Positions 44,456 to 53,272 of a stretch of DNA of 64,000 nt are shown piece by piece (position 1 is the stretch's first letter; every line of letters begins with the position of its first letter). The stretch is from the NCBI GenBank assembly GCA_964465375.1, contig CAYXIJ010000010.1, positions 8,118-72,117 of the forward strand. The letters run 5' to 3'. This DNA is from CAJWKT01 sp964465375 (GTDB taxonomy: Bacteria; Pseudomonadota; Gammaproteobacteria; Steroidobacterales; Rariloculaceae). Under the pieces are notes generated by a model. The model was given only the letters and a program-made list of their open reading frames with translations. It had not been told where the DNA came from and made no database searches. The position numbers and the translations under genes are program-made.

Positions 44456-44950
44456 GTGAAACCCCTATTCCCTTTCTTCGGTGTCCTACTCCTGATCCCT
44501 TGCGCTGATTCCCAAGAGGTTGTCACAGGACCTTTCGAGATCAGGGAAAATATCATCTACCACGAAGCCACCAATGAGCCTGTCACTGGGACCGTTGAGG
44601 AGTTCTACGAAAACGGCCAACTGAAAGAAAGGAGAAACTACCGGGACGGGGTCCGGGAAGGTCTCGGGGAAATGTTCCACGAAAACGGTCAGCTATCTAC
44701 GAGGGGAGGTTTTAAGAGCGGGCGGGCAGACGGTCTGTGGGAGAGATTCTACGAGAACGGCCAACTGGAAAGGCAACTAACCTTTAAAGGCGGAAAACCC
44801 GAAGGCCTCGCTGAATTGTTCCACGATAACGGCCAATTAGCGGGACGAAGAAACTGGAAAAACGGTGAGCTGGAAGGCCTGTGGGAAACGTTTGATGAAA
44901 ACGGTCAGTTAACCGAGTCGGGAATATACAAAAACGGAGTTCTCCAGTAG
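44456..44950 (+). CDS. Exported MORN/YwqK-type repeat protein
   Basis: The 164-residue product begins at GTG 44456 with a signal peptide (about residues 1-18; the Cys in LIPC has a Pro before it, so it is a poor lipobox). From about residue 45 it consists of five copies of a 23-residue repeat built on FYENGQL...G..EGLWE. These are MORN-like repeats of the YwqK type, which form extended beta-hairpin surfaces. Some relatives are labelled antitoxins, but there is no toxin gene nearby. It converges on a minus-strand gene. Role unknown. Confidence 0.75.
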   Translation: MKPLFPFFGVLLLIPCADSQEVVTGPFEIRENIIYHEATNEPVTGTVEEFYENGQLKERRNYRDGVREGLGEMFHENGQLSTRGGFKSGRADGLWERFYENGQLERQLTFKGGKPEGLAELFHDNGQLAGRRNWKNGELEGLWETFDENGQLTESGIYKNGVLQ

Positions 44951-44962
44951 GTGATTTGAAAT

Positions 44963-44980
44963 CCCCGTAACATAACGGGG
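44963..44980. terminator. Hairpin between convergent genes (possible bidirectional terminator)
   Basis: CCCCGT (44963-44968) and ACGGGG (44975-44980) form a perfect six-pair stem with a six-base loop, centred in the gap between two convergent genes. T-tracts are poor on both sides, so efficiency is uncertain. Confidence 0.5.
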
Positions 44981-44987
44981 CTTACTC

Positions 44988-45413
44988 TTAACGTTCCTCT
45001 CGTTTCCTCTTTTCACACTCCAGTGTGGCCCAATCAATCTCTCTCCGTGCATCAAGGTCATTCATCACCCTTGCAACAGCACTGACAAAAGACATACTTG
45101 AGCGAAGGTCGCTTTCGATCTTCCTTATATCCATCCTCGACAAGCGACTACCAAATCGCAATTTACCCTTTAGATCACAACGGAACCCCGCTTCGGTTCC
45201 GAAGATTGAAAAATCGTCAATGCCCCGCCTGCCGGAACGCTGATCGCCCCATGTCCACGTAAAGTCGTTTTGTGGTAGGTTCATTTGCCCAGGGAAACCA
45301 ATACCGAACTGGGCGCTCGTTGTATTAAGAAAAACCACACTCAAAAAACAGGTCAAAACAACTGTCCATGCTGACTTCGGAAAGCTCCCCGCAAAACCCG
45401 AATTACTGCCCAT
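44988..45413 (-). CDS. Exported protein of unknown function
   Basis: I do not recognise this 141-residue protein. From the ATG at 45413, preceded by a strong GGGGAG seven bases upstream, it has a basic start and a signal sequence (about residues 14-34, likely cleavage after NTTSA). The mature part contains NDFTWTWGDQ, a single mature-region Cys pair (FRCDLKG and LECEKRK), and a charged C-terminus KRKREER. A longer in-frame start (45443) would overlap the end of ubiB. It lies 16 bases after ubiB on the same strand, so it may share its transcript. Confidence 0.6.
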   Translation of the reverse strand: MGSNSGFAGSFPKSAWTVVLTCFLSVVFLNTTSAQFGIGFPGQMNLPQNDFTWTWGDQRSGRRGIDDFSIFGTEAGFRCDLKGKLRFGSRLSRMDIRKIESDLRSSMSFVSAVARVMNDLDARREIDWATLECEKRKREER

Positions 45414-45429
45414 TGTTCTTCTCCCCAGA

Positions 45430-47076
45430 CTAAGTCGCATCATCGCCTTTTTTTAACTTGTGTCGCGGCCATAGCATTAACACAATCCCCGAGATCACTC
45501 CAGCAAATCCTACCCATACCGGTACAATTTCAAGTCCCACCCAAAAAACACCGGCCATCAGCAGTGCAGCCCCGCGAATCGTCCATATCCCTGTATTATC
45601 TATCACTGAATTCTCGCTCGCATGCGCCGTCAGCTCCTGCCCGTTTGGAGCATCCTGAGCGGCATTTTCCAGCGCCCTACGGAAAAGGCCAGGAAGGGTT
45701 AGAATATCTTCGCTGATTTCAGGCCAACTGCTAAGGAGTCTCATCAGCTGAGCGCGTGGACTTGTGCGTTCCTTGGTCCATTCCTCCAGAATTGGCTGTG
45801 CCGTCGCCCACAGATCTAATTCTGGATACAACTGCCTTCCCAAACCTTCAATGTTGAGTAGTGTTTTTTGTAGTAGAACCAGCTGGGGCTGGACCTCCAT
45901 TTCAAACTGCCTTGCGGTCTGGAAAAGCCTCAACAAAATGAGCCCAAATGAAATATCTTTCAGTGGCCGATCAAATATAGGCTCACAAACTGCCCGGACG
46001 GCTGATTCCAGTTCATCAACCCGTGTGTGACCAGGAACCCAGCCTGAATCCACATGAAGCCTTGCAACACGTCGATAGTCTCCTTGAAAAAACGCGAGAA
46101 AATTTCCCGCTAAATATGTTTGGTCAGTACGGCTTAATGTTCCAACAATCCCAAAATCCACAGCGATATAACGTGGCTTCTCCGGGTCTGTAACATCGAC
46201 AAAAATGTTTCCCGGATGCATATCCGCATGAAAAAGATTGTGACGAAATACTTGGGTGAAAAAAATCTCTACCCCGTTCTCCGCCAGACGTTGAAAGTTG
46301 GTACCCGCTGCCCTCAGAGCATCGATATCTCGAATAGAAATGCCTGATACACGTTCCATCGTGAGGACTTCGGGCCTGCAATACTCCCAGTAAACTTCTG
46401 GGACATACAACAGATCCGAATCGTTAAAATTACGCTTGAGCTGGGCTGCATTAGCAGCTTCTCTCGTGAAATCTAATTCATGGAGCAGGGTCTTTTCAAA
46501 CTCCGCGACAATCTCAACCGGGCGCAACTGTCTCGCCGCTTGCCAAAACCTCTCGGCCATATTAGCCAGTGCATAAAGTACTTCTATGTCGCGCTTGATT
46601 TTCCCTTGCACACCTGGACGGAGCAGCTTCACCACAACATCCTCGCCCGTTTTTAATTTTGCAGCGTGGACCTGGGCCACAGAAGCAGCGGCCAAAGGTT
46701 CCTTTTCAAAGGTCTCAAAAAGTACTTCTACGGATTCACCAAATGCACGCTCTAAAATCTCCAATGCCTCTTCCGGAGAAAAAGGCGGGACCCGGTCCTG
46801 TAGCTTTGCCAGTTCGTCAGCGATATCCACCGGTAACACATCACGCCGCGTTGAAAGCGCCTGCCCAAACTTCACAAAAATGGGGCCTAACTCTTCCAAA
46901 GCGACCCGTATCCGAACTCCCAGCGGCTCGTTCTGCTCAGCACGTTTGAATCCCAGCCGACCAATACGGGCGAGGGGCCGAAACAAACGCGTGGCCCTCA
47001 CGACTTCCTCCAGCCCATGCCTTATTAGTGTTCTCTGAATAGCCAGAAGACGCAGCGCTAGTCGAACCTTCGTCAT
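45430..47076 (-). CDS. ubiB: Ubiquinone biosynthesis regulatory kinase-like protein UbiB
   Basis: Atypical kinase/ATPase needed for ubiquinone synthesis, thought to act on lipid precursors or the Ubi complex. The diagnostic KxGQ motif is FVKFGQALS (K69-Q72). ATP-site elements follow: ASVAQVH (the alanine-rich loop), VVVKLLRPGV (Lys), HADMHPGN and VDFG. Two C-terminal hydrophobic segments (about residues 500-545) anchor it in the membrane. Length 548 is normal. It overlaps ubiJ by four bases in the conserved order ubiE-ubiJ-ubiB. Confidence 0.95.
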   Translation of the reverse strand: MTKVRLALRLLAIQRTLIRHGLEEVVRATRLFRPLARIGRLGFKRAEQNEPLGVRIRVALEELGPIFVKFGQALSTRRDVLPVDIADELAKLQDRVPPFSPEEALEILERAFGESVEVLFETFEKEPLAAASVAQVHAAKLKTGEDVVVKLLRPGVQGKIKRDIEVLYALANMAERFWQAARQLRPVEIVAEFEKTLLHELDFTREAANAAQLKRNFNDSDLLYVPEVYWEYCRPEVLTMERVSGISIRDIDALRAAGTNFQRLAENGVEIFFTQVFRHNLFHADMHPGNIFVDVTDPEKPRYIAVDFGIVGTLSRTDQTYLAGNFLAFFQGDYRRVARLHVDSGWVPGHTRVDELESAVRAVCEPIFDRPLKDISFGLILLRLFQTARQFEMEVQPQLVLLQKTLLNIEGLGRQLYPELDLWATAQPILEEWTKERTSPRAQLMRLLSSWPEISEDILTLPGLFRRALENAAQDAPNGQELTAHASENSVIDNTGIWTIRGAALLMAGVFWVGLEIVPVWVGFAGVISGIVLMLWPRHKLKKGDDAT

Positions 47077-47678
47077 TTGCCCAACTTGGTTTCTAGCCTT
47101 TTAATTCGGATCCCGGTTCGCTCGATGTCATCACGAAGCCGTTCGAGGCTAGAGAAAAACCCATCGATCTCAACCCGTGGTGGTAATTGCTTTACTTCCT
47201 CTTGCAAGTATTCCGTCGCATTCATTTGAAATGCACTCATCACACGCCGGCCGTACTTATCCAAAGAGTGCATGGTCTTTCCAATTTCATGGGCCAACAC
47301 ATCACCGACAACACGGGAAAGTTCCTCCTCTGCATCCGGTCTCGCAGCCTCCAGTAACCGCCAGAATCCGGACGCGACTTCCGCATCGCCTTCTAATGAA
47401 ACGTGTGTTTTGGGTATCGACTGGGCTCCGGCTGAACCCAATAGAGAAAAAAGGTTCAGTGCAGTGCCACGAATAGTAACGGTAGCATCAGCCGAATCGG
47501 GAATAGCCACTACCAGCTCTCCGCCATCAGCTGTCAGGCTAATTGCCAAACCGAGGCCTTTTACCTCAATACACATGCTGTTTCCGTTTAGATTTTCTAA
47601 CGTATCTTGGGCAACACTCGACTCATTGATGTAACGGTTAAGCGTACGCTGAGTAAAATGTAAAAGGTCCCCTATCAC
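47073..47678 (-). CDS. ubiJ: Ubiquinone biosynthesis accessory factor UbiJ (SCP2 domain)
   Basis: Lipid-binding accessory protein of the cytosolic Ubi complex, where it works with UbiK. An SCP2-type domain occupies the N-terminal half (VTIRGTALNLFSLL, HVSLEGDAEVASGFWRLL) and a coiled C-terminal tail follows (SLERLRDDIERTGIRIKRLETKLG). I use the GTG at 47678, which has GGTGG just upstream and avoids the overlap with ubiE given by a start at 47750. The partner ubiK is also in this window at 58174. Confidence 0.88.
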   Translation of the reverse strand: MIGDLLHFTQRTLNRYINESSVAQDTLENLNGNSMCIEVKGLGLAISLTADGGELVVAIPDSADATVTIRGTALNLFSLLGSAGAQSIPKTHVSLEGDAEVASGFWRLLEAARPDAEEELSRVVGDVLAHEIGKTMHSLDKYGRRVMSAFQMNATEYLQEEVKQLPPRVEIDGFFSSLERLRDDIERTGIRIKRLETKLGK

Positions 47679-47689
47679 GCCTCCACCTG

Positions 47690-48451
47690 CTACAAACGAA
47701 ATCCAACATGAACTGAGACAATACCGCCGGAAAGATTGTAATAACAGCAACGCTCAAAACCCTGCTCCATCATCAAGGCCTTCAGTTGCTCCTGATCCGG
47801 ATGCTTGCGTATAGATTCCGCAAGGTACTGGTAGCTGGCAGCATCGTTAACCAAAAGCTGCCCCAATTTAGGTAACACTTGAAATGAGTACATGTCATAG
47901 AAACGATCTAGCGGCCCGAAATTCGGTTTGGAAAATTCAAGCACGAGTACTCGCCCACCAGGCCTGAGCACTCGATACATGGACCTCAGCGCTAAACTCT
48001 TATCGGTTAGGTTTCTAAGGCCGAAACCAATGGTTACGCAATTAAAAACCTCTGACTTGAAGGGAAGATTTTCAGCATCAGCTTCCGCGTACTCAACATT
48101 ACCCGCCATACCTGCGTTCACCAACCGGTCTCTTCCCCTTCGCAGCATTGCGGCATTAATATCTGTAACTATCACACGACCGGTCGGGCCGACGCGTTTT
48201 AAAAGACCGAGACTTAAGTCTCCGCTACCCGCCGCCACATCTAAGGCTTTCTGGCCCGTTTTCAATCCGCTTTGAGCCACCGCAAAACGTTTCCATAGCC
48301 GGTGCAGTCCCAAGGACATCACATCGTTCATGATGTCGTACCGTTCCGCTACTGAATCAAAAACGGCACGCACCCGCGATTTTTTTTCATCCTGCGGTAT
48401 GGACGCAAAACCGAAATCTGTAAGGGTTACGTTATCCTTTTGATCCGTCAT
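47690..48451 (-). CDS. ubiE: Ubiquinone/menaquinone C-methyltransferase UbiE
   Basis: SAM-dependent C-methyltransferase of ubiquinone (and menaquinone) synthesis. Family signatures are FDSVAERYDIMNDVMSLGLHRLWKR, LDVAAGSGDLS, the motif FNCVTIGFGLRN and LEFSKP. Length 253. It lies seven bases after the DUF971 gene and before ubiJ and ubiB. Confidence 0.96.
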   Translation of the reverse strand: MTDQKDNVTLTDFGFASIPQDEKKSRVRAVFDSVAERYDIMNDVMSLGLHRLWKRFAVAQSGLKTGQKALDVAAGSGDLSLGLLKRVGPTGRVIVTDINAAMLRRGRDRLVNAGMAGNVEYAEADAENLPFKSEVFNCVTIGFGLRNLTDKSLALRSMYRVLRPGGRVLVLEFSKPNFGPLDRFYDMYSFQVLPKLGQLLVNDAASYQYLAESIRKHPDQEQLKALMMEQGFERCCYYNLSGGIVSVHVGFRL

Positions 48452-48458
48452 GATGTCA

Positions 48459-48827
48459 TTACAAACGAGTGTGGCCTTCTTCCTTTAGCCGTGCCAGATA
48501 CTGGGCCCATTTATTGTCAAACTCACTGCCAAGTTCATAGAGTACGGGCCACGTATAAAGACCAGTTGCATGCCCATCATCAAATATTAAGCGCACGGCG
48601 TACCTTCCGATGGGCTCGATCTGCTCTATGTTGATGTTTTCCTTATCGGTCACCAAAATTGCACTGTTACTACCGTGACCCGTCACTTCTGCAGACGGTG
48701 AGTAGACTCTTAGATACTCAGCCGCCAGGTTGAACTGGCAACCATCAGAAAAAGAGATGGCCAGCTGGCGAGATTTCTTGTGTAGCTTAATCTCAGTCGG
48801 GTAACAATCGTTTTTTTTTAGTGGCAC
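48459..48827 (-). CDS. DUF971 family protein (gamma-butyrobetaine hydroxylase N-terminal-like)
   Basis: A 122-residue protein consisting only of the DUF971 domain: PTEIKLHKKSRQLAISFSDG, FNLAAEYLRV, PIGRYAVRLIFDDGHATGLYTW and the Tyr-rich end. The domain occurs at the N-terminus of gamma-butyrobetaine hydroxylase and as a stand-alone protein in Proteobacteria, where relatives are implicated in iron-sulfur metabolism. It follows hslU by ten bases, its usual neighbour. Unlike hslU and similar neighbours it has no cysteine cluster that would bind a metal. Confidence 0.85.
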   Translation of the reverse strand: MPLKKNDCYPTEIKLHKKSRQLAISFSDGCQFNLAAEYLRVYSPSAEVTGHGSNSAILVTDKENINIEQIEPIGRYAVRLIFDDGHATGLYTWPVLYELGSEFDNKWAQYLARLKEEGHTRL

Positions 48828-48837
48828 TAGATGGCTC

Positions 48838-50145
48838 CTAAAGAATGTAACGACTCAGGTCATCGTCCTGCACCAAAGCACCCAAGTGCTCATCCACATA
48901 CAACGAATTTACGATAACAGACCTACCACTTGAATCCGCTGCTTCAAAGGAAATCACTTCAAGTAATCTTTCCATGACAGTGTGCAGGCGTCTGGCCCCA
49001 ATATTCTCAGTGTGTTCGTTAACTTGGTGTGCCACCTCAGCAATACGCCGGATTCCATTTTTCTCAAAAGAAAGATCCACTTTTTCTGTAGCCATCAGTG
49101 CCCGATATTGTTCTGTTAGAGAAGAATCGGGTTCCGTGAGGATCCTCTCAAACTCTTCAGCTTTAAGCGCATCCAGTTCTACGCGGATTGGAAATCTGCC
49201 TTGCAGTTCCGGGATCAGATCCGAAGGTTTTGCAACACTAAAGGCCCCGGAAGCGATGAACAAAATATGATCGGTGCGAATCATGCCGTAACGAGTGCTC
49301 ACCGTACATCCTTCCACTAACGGTAACAGATCTCTCTGTACCCCCTCTCTGGACACCTCTGCGCCTACGATGCCAGAACGGCTGGTTACTTTATCTATTT
49401 CATCAATAAACACGATCCCATTCTGTTCGACGCCTTCCAGTGCTTTCAATTTAATCTCATCTTCATTGATCAGTTTGGCTGCCTCTTCGTCTCTCAAAAG
49501 CTTCAGCGCTTCCTTTGCTCTAAGTTTGCGGGTTCGACGCTGCCCACCAGAAAGATTCTGGAACATACCCTGAAGTTGATTCGTCATGTCCTCCATTCCC
49601 GGGGGCGCCATAATTTCCACACCAATCGAAGGCGATTGAATATCTATTTCTATTTCTCGTTCATCCAATGTGCCCTCTCGAATCTTTTTTCTAAATATTT
49701 GCCGTGTTTCCCCGTCATCCCCGGAATCCTGATCGCCAGGCAAAAGAGCATCCAGCAACCGTTCCTCCGCTGCATCCTCTGCGCGATGAGTAACTTTCAT
49801 GATTTCCTCCTCACGCATCATTTTCACGGCCATGTCAGCTAAATCCCTGATGATGGAATCCACCTCCCTGCCCACATAACCAACTTCTGTGAACTTGGTA
49901 GCTTCTACTTTGATGAAAGGCGCCTTAGCAAGCCGCGCCAAGCGCCTGGCAATTTCAGTCTTACCGACTCCTGTCGGCCCGATCATGAGTATATTTTTTG
50001 GGGTGATCTCGCTACGTAAAGGATCATCCACCTGCACGCGCCGCCAGCGGTTTCTTAAGGCAATTGCAACTGCCCTCTTCGCATCCAACTGACCGACTAT
50101 GTATTTGTCCAGTTCTTGGACAATTTCTCTTGGTGTCATGGACAT
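48838..50145 (-). CDS. hslU: HslU ATPase subunit of the HslUV protease
   Basis: AAA+ unfoldase that feeds substrates to HslV. From the ATG at 50145 (MSMTPREIVQELDKYIVGQ) the 435-residue protein has Walker A GPTGVGKTE at 56-64, Walker B in GIVFIDEID, and GAEVSREGVQRDLLPLVEGC. It ends at LSRYIL, the C-terminal tail that docks into HslV. An in-frame start further upstream would run into hslV. The 22-base gap to hslV indicates one operon. Confidence 0.95.
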   Translation of the reverse strand: MSMTPREIVQELDKYIVGQLDAKRAVAIALRNRWRRVQVDDPLRSEITPKNILMIGPTGVGKTEIARRLARLAKAPFIKVEATKFTEVGYVGREVDSIIRDLADMAVKMMREEEIMKVTHRAEDAAEERLLDALLPGDQDSGDDGETRQIFRKKIREGTLDEREIEIDIQSPSIGVEIMAPPGMEDMTNQLQGMFQNLSGGQRRTRKLRAKEALKLLRDEEAAKLINEDEIKLKALEGVEQNGIVFIDEIDKVTSRSGIVGAEVSREGVQRDLLPLVEGCTVSTRYGMIRTDHILFIASGAFSVAKPSDLIPELQGRFPIRVELDALKAEEFERILTEPDSSLTEQYRALMATEKVDLSFEKNGIRRIAEVAHQVNEHTENIGARRLHTVMERLLEVISFEAADSSGRSVIVNSLYVDEHLGALVQDDDLSRYIL

Positions 50146-50167
50146 AGAAATGAAGCGCCCGTTTCCT

Positions 50168-50698
50168 TTATAACTCTTCGATCGTAACTGACCGGTTAGT
50201 ATAGATGCAGATTTCACCGGCGATCTCTAGTGCCTTCTCTACAATACTCCGGGCACCCAATTTCGTATTATCCAAAAGGGCTTGCGCGGCTGCCTGAGCG
50301 TAAGCGCCCCCAGATCCTATTGCGAGCAGATCTCGCTCAGGTTCAATCACGTCTCCCGTACCAGAAATCAATAACGATTGTTCTTTGTCCGCAACACACA
50401 GCAATGCTTCCAAGCGCCTGAGCATCCGGTCAGTGCGCCACTCTTTTGCTAACTCAATCGCAGCACGATTTAGCTTTCCATGTTGATCGAGCTTTTTCTC
50501 AAAATATTCAAACAGGGTAAAAGCATCCGCCGTACTGCCAGCAAAACCCGCCAAGACTTTTCCTTTGCGAAGAACCCTAACCTTACGTGCGTTGCCCTTC
50601 ATTACTTTATCGCCCAAGGTGACCTGACCGTCACCGCCAAGAGCTACTCGGCCAGAACGTCTAACGCAAATGATAGTTGTGCCGTGAAAACCGTCCAT
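50168..50698 (-). CDS. hslV: HslV peptidase subunit of the HslUV protease
   Basis: Threonine protease of the proteasome-like HslUV complex. The propeptide MDGFHG precedes TTIICVRR; Thr7 should be the N-terminal nucleophile after processing. VALGGDGQVTLG, FAGSTADAFTLFEYFEKKL and GSGGAYAQAAA are conserved. Length 176. It lies 39 bases downstream of xerC, with hslU following. Confidence 0.95.
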   Translation of the reverse strand: MDGFHGTTIICVRRSGRVALGGDGQVTLGDKVMKGNARKVRVLRKGKVLAGFAGSTADAFTLFEYFEKKLDQHGKLNRAAIELAKEWRTDRMLRRLEALLCVADKEQSLLISGTGDVIEPERDLLAIGSGGAYAQAAAQALLDNTKLGARSIVEKALEIAGEICIYTNRSVTIEEL

Positions 50699-50737
50699 TT
50701 TCTACCCTATATGTGTTGCAAGCTGAGAATCTAATAC

Positions 50738-51637
50738 TCAATCTTCCCGGCGTCGAGCTCGCGGGTGTGACTGATCATATATTCGGGCAAGATGTTGAAA
50801 ATCAAGGTGTGTATAAACTTGTGTTGTCGAGATACTGGCGTGACCTAGAAGTTCCTGTACCGCCCGCAGATTTCCGCTAGACTCCAACAGGTGCGAGGCA
50901 AAAGAGTGCCGAAGCATATGTGGGTGTACGCCCATTTGGGCTCCCCGCGCCAGCGCCCATTTTTTCAGTCGCGCCTGAACGGTTCGGGCTGCAAGTCGTC
51001 TCCCTCTCTGGCTGACAAAAAATGCCTTCTCGTCTGGTCCCGCTAGGGCCGAACGCATCTTCAGCCATGCTTGAATCGCCTCAACCGCGAACTTACCCAC
51101 GGGCACAACTCGCGTTTTTTGCCCCTTACCGGTCACACGAACTGTCCTGTCATTGAGGTCCAGATCATTCAAATCCAAAAATACCAACTCTGAAAGCCTT
51201 AGTCCGGATGAATACAGCAGCTCCAATATTGCGCGATCACGCACAATCAGTGGCTTTTCTCCCTCCAGCGCAAGTAGGCTTGCAACCTGATCGACGTCCA
51301 GCGTGTTGGGCAAGCGACGTGACGGCTTCGGAGCTTGTACATTGATAGCAACATTTGAGCTTATGAGTCCTACCTGTACTGCAAACGACAAAAAACTTCT
51401 TAGAGAAGACAGTCGCCTCGCAATACTGCGGGGACTGAGTCCGAGCCGATGGGATTCTGCAGCAAATCGCCGCACGGTATGGGAATCAAGTGTAGCTAAC
51501 TCATGAAGCCCCTCACGATCACAAAAGCGCAGGAAATCGTGCAGGTCCCGCTTATAGGCCACGATGGTATTTTTTGAAAGGCGCCGCTCAGCCTTCAGCT
51601 GCTTCAGAAATGCCTTGAGATGCTGTTCAGTTTGCAC
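50738..51637 (-). CDS. xerC: Tyrosine recombinase XerC
   Basis: Resolves chromosome dimers at dif together with XerD. The N-terminal SAM-like domain (AFLKQLKAERRLSKNTIVAYKRDL) precedes the catalytic domain, whose residues are Arg in YSSGLRLSEL, Lys in VTGKGQKTR, HPHMLRHSF, LLGHASI and the nucleophile Tyr in TTQVYTH. I take the GTG at 51637, which overlaps the end of the DUF484 gene and matches the XerC N-terminus. Order dapF-DUF484-xerC is characteristic of gammaproteobacteria and separates it from XerD. Confidence 0.93.
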   Translation of the reverse strand: MQTEQHLKAFLKQLKAERRLSKNTIVAYKRDLHDFLRFCDREGLHELATLDSHTVRRFAAESHRLGLSPRSIARRLSSLRSFLSFAVQVGLISSNVAINVQAPKPSRRLPNTLDVDQVASLLALEGEKPLIVRDRAILELLYSSGLRLSELVFLDLNDLDLNDRTVRVTGKGQKTRVVPVGKFAVEAIQAWLKMRSALAGPDEKAFFVSQRGRRLAARTVQARLKKWALARGAQMGVHPHMLRHSFASHLLESSGNLRAVQELLGHASISTTQVYTHLDFQHLARIYDQSHPRARRRED

Positions 51638-52373
51638 AATCCTGAACTGCGTTAGGTTGCTGATTAAGCACCATCGATACCAACTCATTCAGTCTATTCA
51701 ACAAGTCGATACGTTGGCCCGGGTGAAAATGATTAGCGTCATGACTGCCGATAACCAGAAAGCCCTGCTTGCAGTCCTTGCCCAACGGCATCATTGCGGC
51801 AGAGGTTACAGTAGGATCAGCTTCGTTTGCCTCCTGACCAAAAAGAAAGATTCGCTGCTTAGAATTGATGGGGCCACACCTGATTGCTTTTGATGTAAGA
51901 AAACCCTCAAAATGCCTGAGGCCAGAGTCCTTTCGGTCCAGGACCCGCAAAAACGTATCATCTTGAAAATAAGACATCCCCTGATTTGACTTGAAAAGCA
52001 CCAGTACAGCACGATCAGCCGCAAAATCCTTGTCAAGGTTTTTTTTGAGAACCTTGAGACGGCCAGCCACTGTAGCTTCTGCAATCATTGCTAAGGACAA
52101 CTGATGAATTTTCTCAACAAGACTATTATTAAGTTTGGCAACTGAAACCAACTCTTTAAGCTGCTCTTCAGTCTCGCGATTACGCTGACGCAGAATCGCT
52201 ATCTGCCGTTCTAATAAAGAAGTCGCTGGGCCCCCCGTTTCATGGGCTAACCTTAGGTCAGCGAACAGGGAGGAATGGCGCTCAAAAAAATCAGGGTGGC
52301 TTTTGAGATACTCGGCAACTGCCTCCTCAGAAAGTCCATCTGTTACTAGTTGCCTTTTTTTCCGCCCGCTCAT
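51627..52373 (-). CDS. DUF484 family protein
   Basis: Conserved 248-residue cytoplasmic protein with a GAF-like fold. The N-terminal helix pair VAEYLKSHPDFFERHSSLFADLRL is the family signature. A coiled segment (LLERQIAILRQRNRETEEQLKEL) and the GAF-like part (RAVLVLFKS to GFLVIGSHD) follow. No enzymatic function is known. It is always found between dapF and xerC in this lineage, and overlaps dapF by four bases here. Confidence 0.88.
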   Translation of the reverse strand: MSGRKKRQLVTDGLSEEAVAEYLKSHPDFFERHSSLFADLRLAHETGGPATSLLERQIAILRQRNRETEEQLKELVSVAKLNNSLVEKIHQLSLAMIAEATVAGRLKVLKKNLDKDFAADRAVLVLFKSNQGMSYFQDDTFLRVLDRKDSGLRHFEGFLTSKAIRCGPINSKQRIFLFGQEANEADPTVTSAAMMPLGKDCKQGFLVIGSHDANHFHPGQRIDLLNRLNELVSMVLNQQPNAVQDCAN

Positions 52374-53194
52374 AATTCGATTTGACCTTCATACACCCTT
52401 GTGGCTGGACCCTGTAGCCAAAGGGGTGAGCCAGCTCCCGCCCAATTTACATTCAACGTGCCACCCGGAAGGTTCACCAACACATTTTCTGTAAGGACCT
52501 TCCAGCGCCTGCCCACAGCGACGGCGGCTGCGGCGCCTGTTCCGCAGCCCGGCGTCTCCCCAACGCCCCTCTCAAATACCCTAAGGTTCACCTGAGTTTG
52601 ATTCGTAATCTCCATAAAACCAACATTGACACCTCTAGGGAACACACTATGGTCCCCAAGCGCCGGACCTAGTATATCTACAGGAGCAACATCGACCGAA
52701 TCTACGGCAATGACAGCATGAGGGTTGCCCAAACTAACAGCCCCAAACTCAATCTCTTCAGTTTGAATGCCGAGCTGATAAAAATCCCTCTCGCTCCCTA
52801 CCTGAAACGGTAAAGTCTGGGGATCAAAGGATGGCTCGCCAAGATTTACAGTGATTGTTTCATCCGGCAACACTCGCGCAATGATCGTACCTGCCTTACT
52901 TTGTAGCTTGAGTTCTTCTTTTCCTGTCTCATCTGCCAGAAAACGCGCTACACAGCGCACCCCGTTCCCGCATTGCTCGACCTCGCTTCCGTCTGCGTTA
53001 AAAACCCGGTAGGCAGCATCAACGCCCGAGTTTACATCGTTTTCTACTGTTAACAGTTGATCAAAACCAATCCCCAATCGTCGATCTGCCCAGCGCCGAA
53101 TGGTGTTTACATCCGGACTCGGCACATCGACAGGCCATCTCGCAACTAAAAAATCGTTGCCTAGACCCTGCATTTTGATGAAGTGGAGGTACAT
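52370..53194 (-). CDS. dapF: Diaminopimelate epimerase
   Basis: Cofactor-free racemase that converts LL- to meso-diaminopimelate for lysine and peptidoglycan. The two catalytic cysteines are C75 in EQCGNGVRC and one near 216 in ETPGCGTGAAA. The N-terminus FIKMQGLGNDF is diagnostic. Length 274. It is the first gene of a minus-strand run through xerC and hslVU, divergent from ubiD. Confidence 0.96.
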   Translation of the reverse strand: MYLHFIKMQGLGNDFLVARWPVDVPSPDVNTIRRWADRRLGIGFDQLLTVENDVNSGVDAAYRVFNADGSEVEQCGNGVRCVARFLADETGKEELKLQSKAGTIIARVLPDETITVNLGEPSFDPQTLPFQVGSERDFYQLGIQTEEIEFGAVSLGNPHAVIAVDSVDVAPVDILGPALGDHSVFPRGVNVGFMEITNQTQVNLRVFERGVGETPGCGTGAAAAVAVGRRWKVLTENVLVNLPGGTLNVNWAGAGSPLWLQGPATRVYEGQIEL

Positions 53195-53272
53195 TTGACT
53201 AGTAATAATGTGCGAGGAAGGTTAATTTGCCCGACCGACCTTTTATAGAAGACAACCAGTCTAGGGATTATA

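Noticed and set aside
44456..44950. Toxin-antitoxin system involving the MORN-repeat protein
   Set aside because: No toxin gene adjoins, and the protein is exported, which does not fit an antitoxin.
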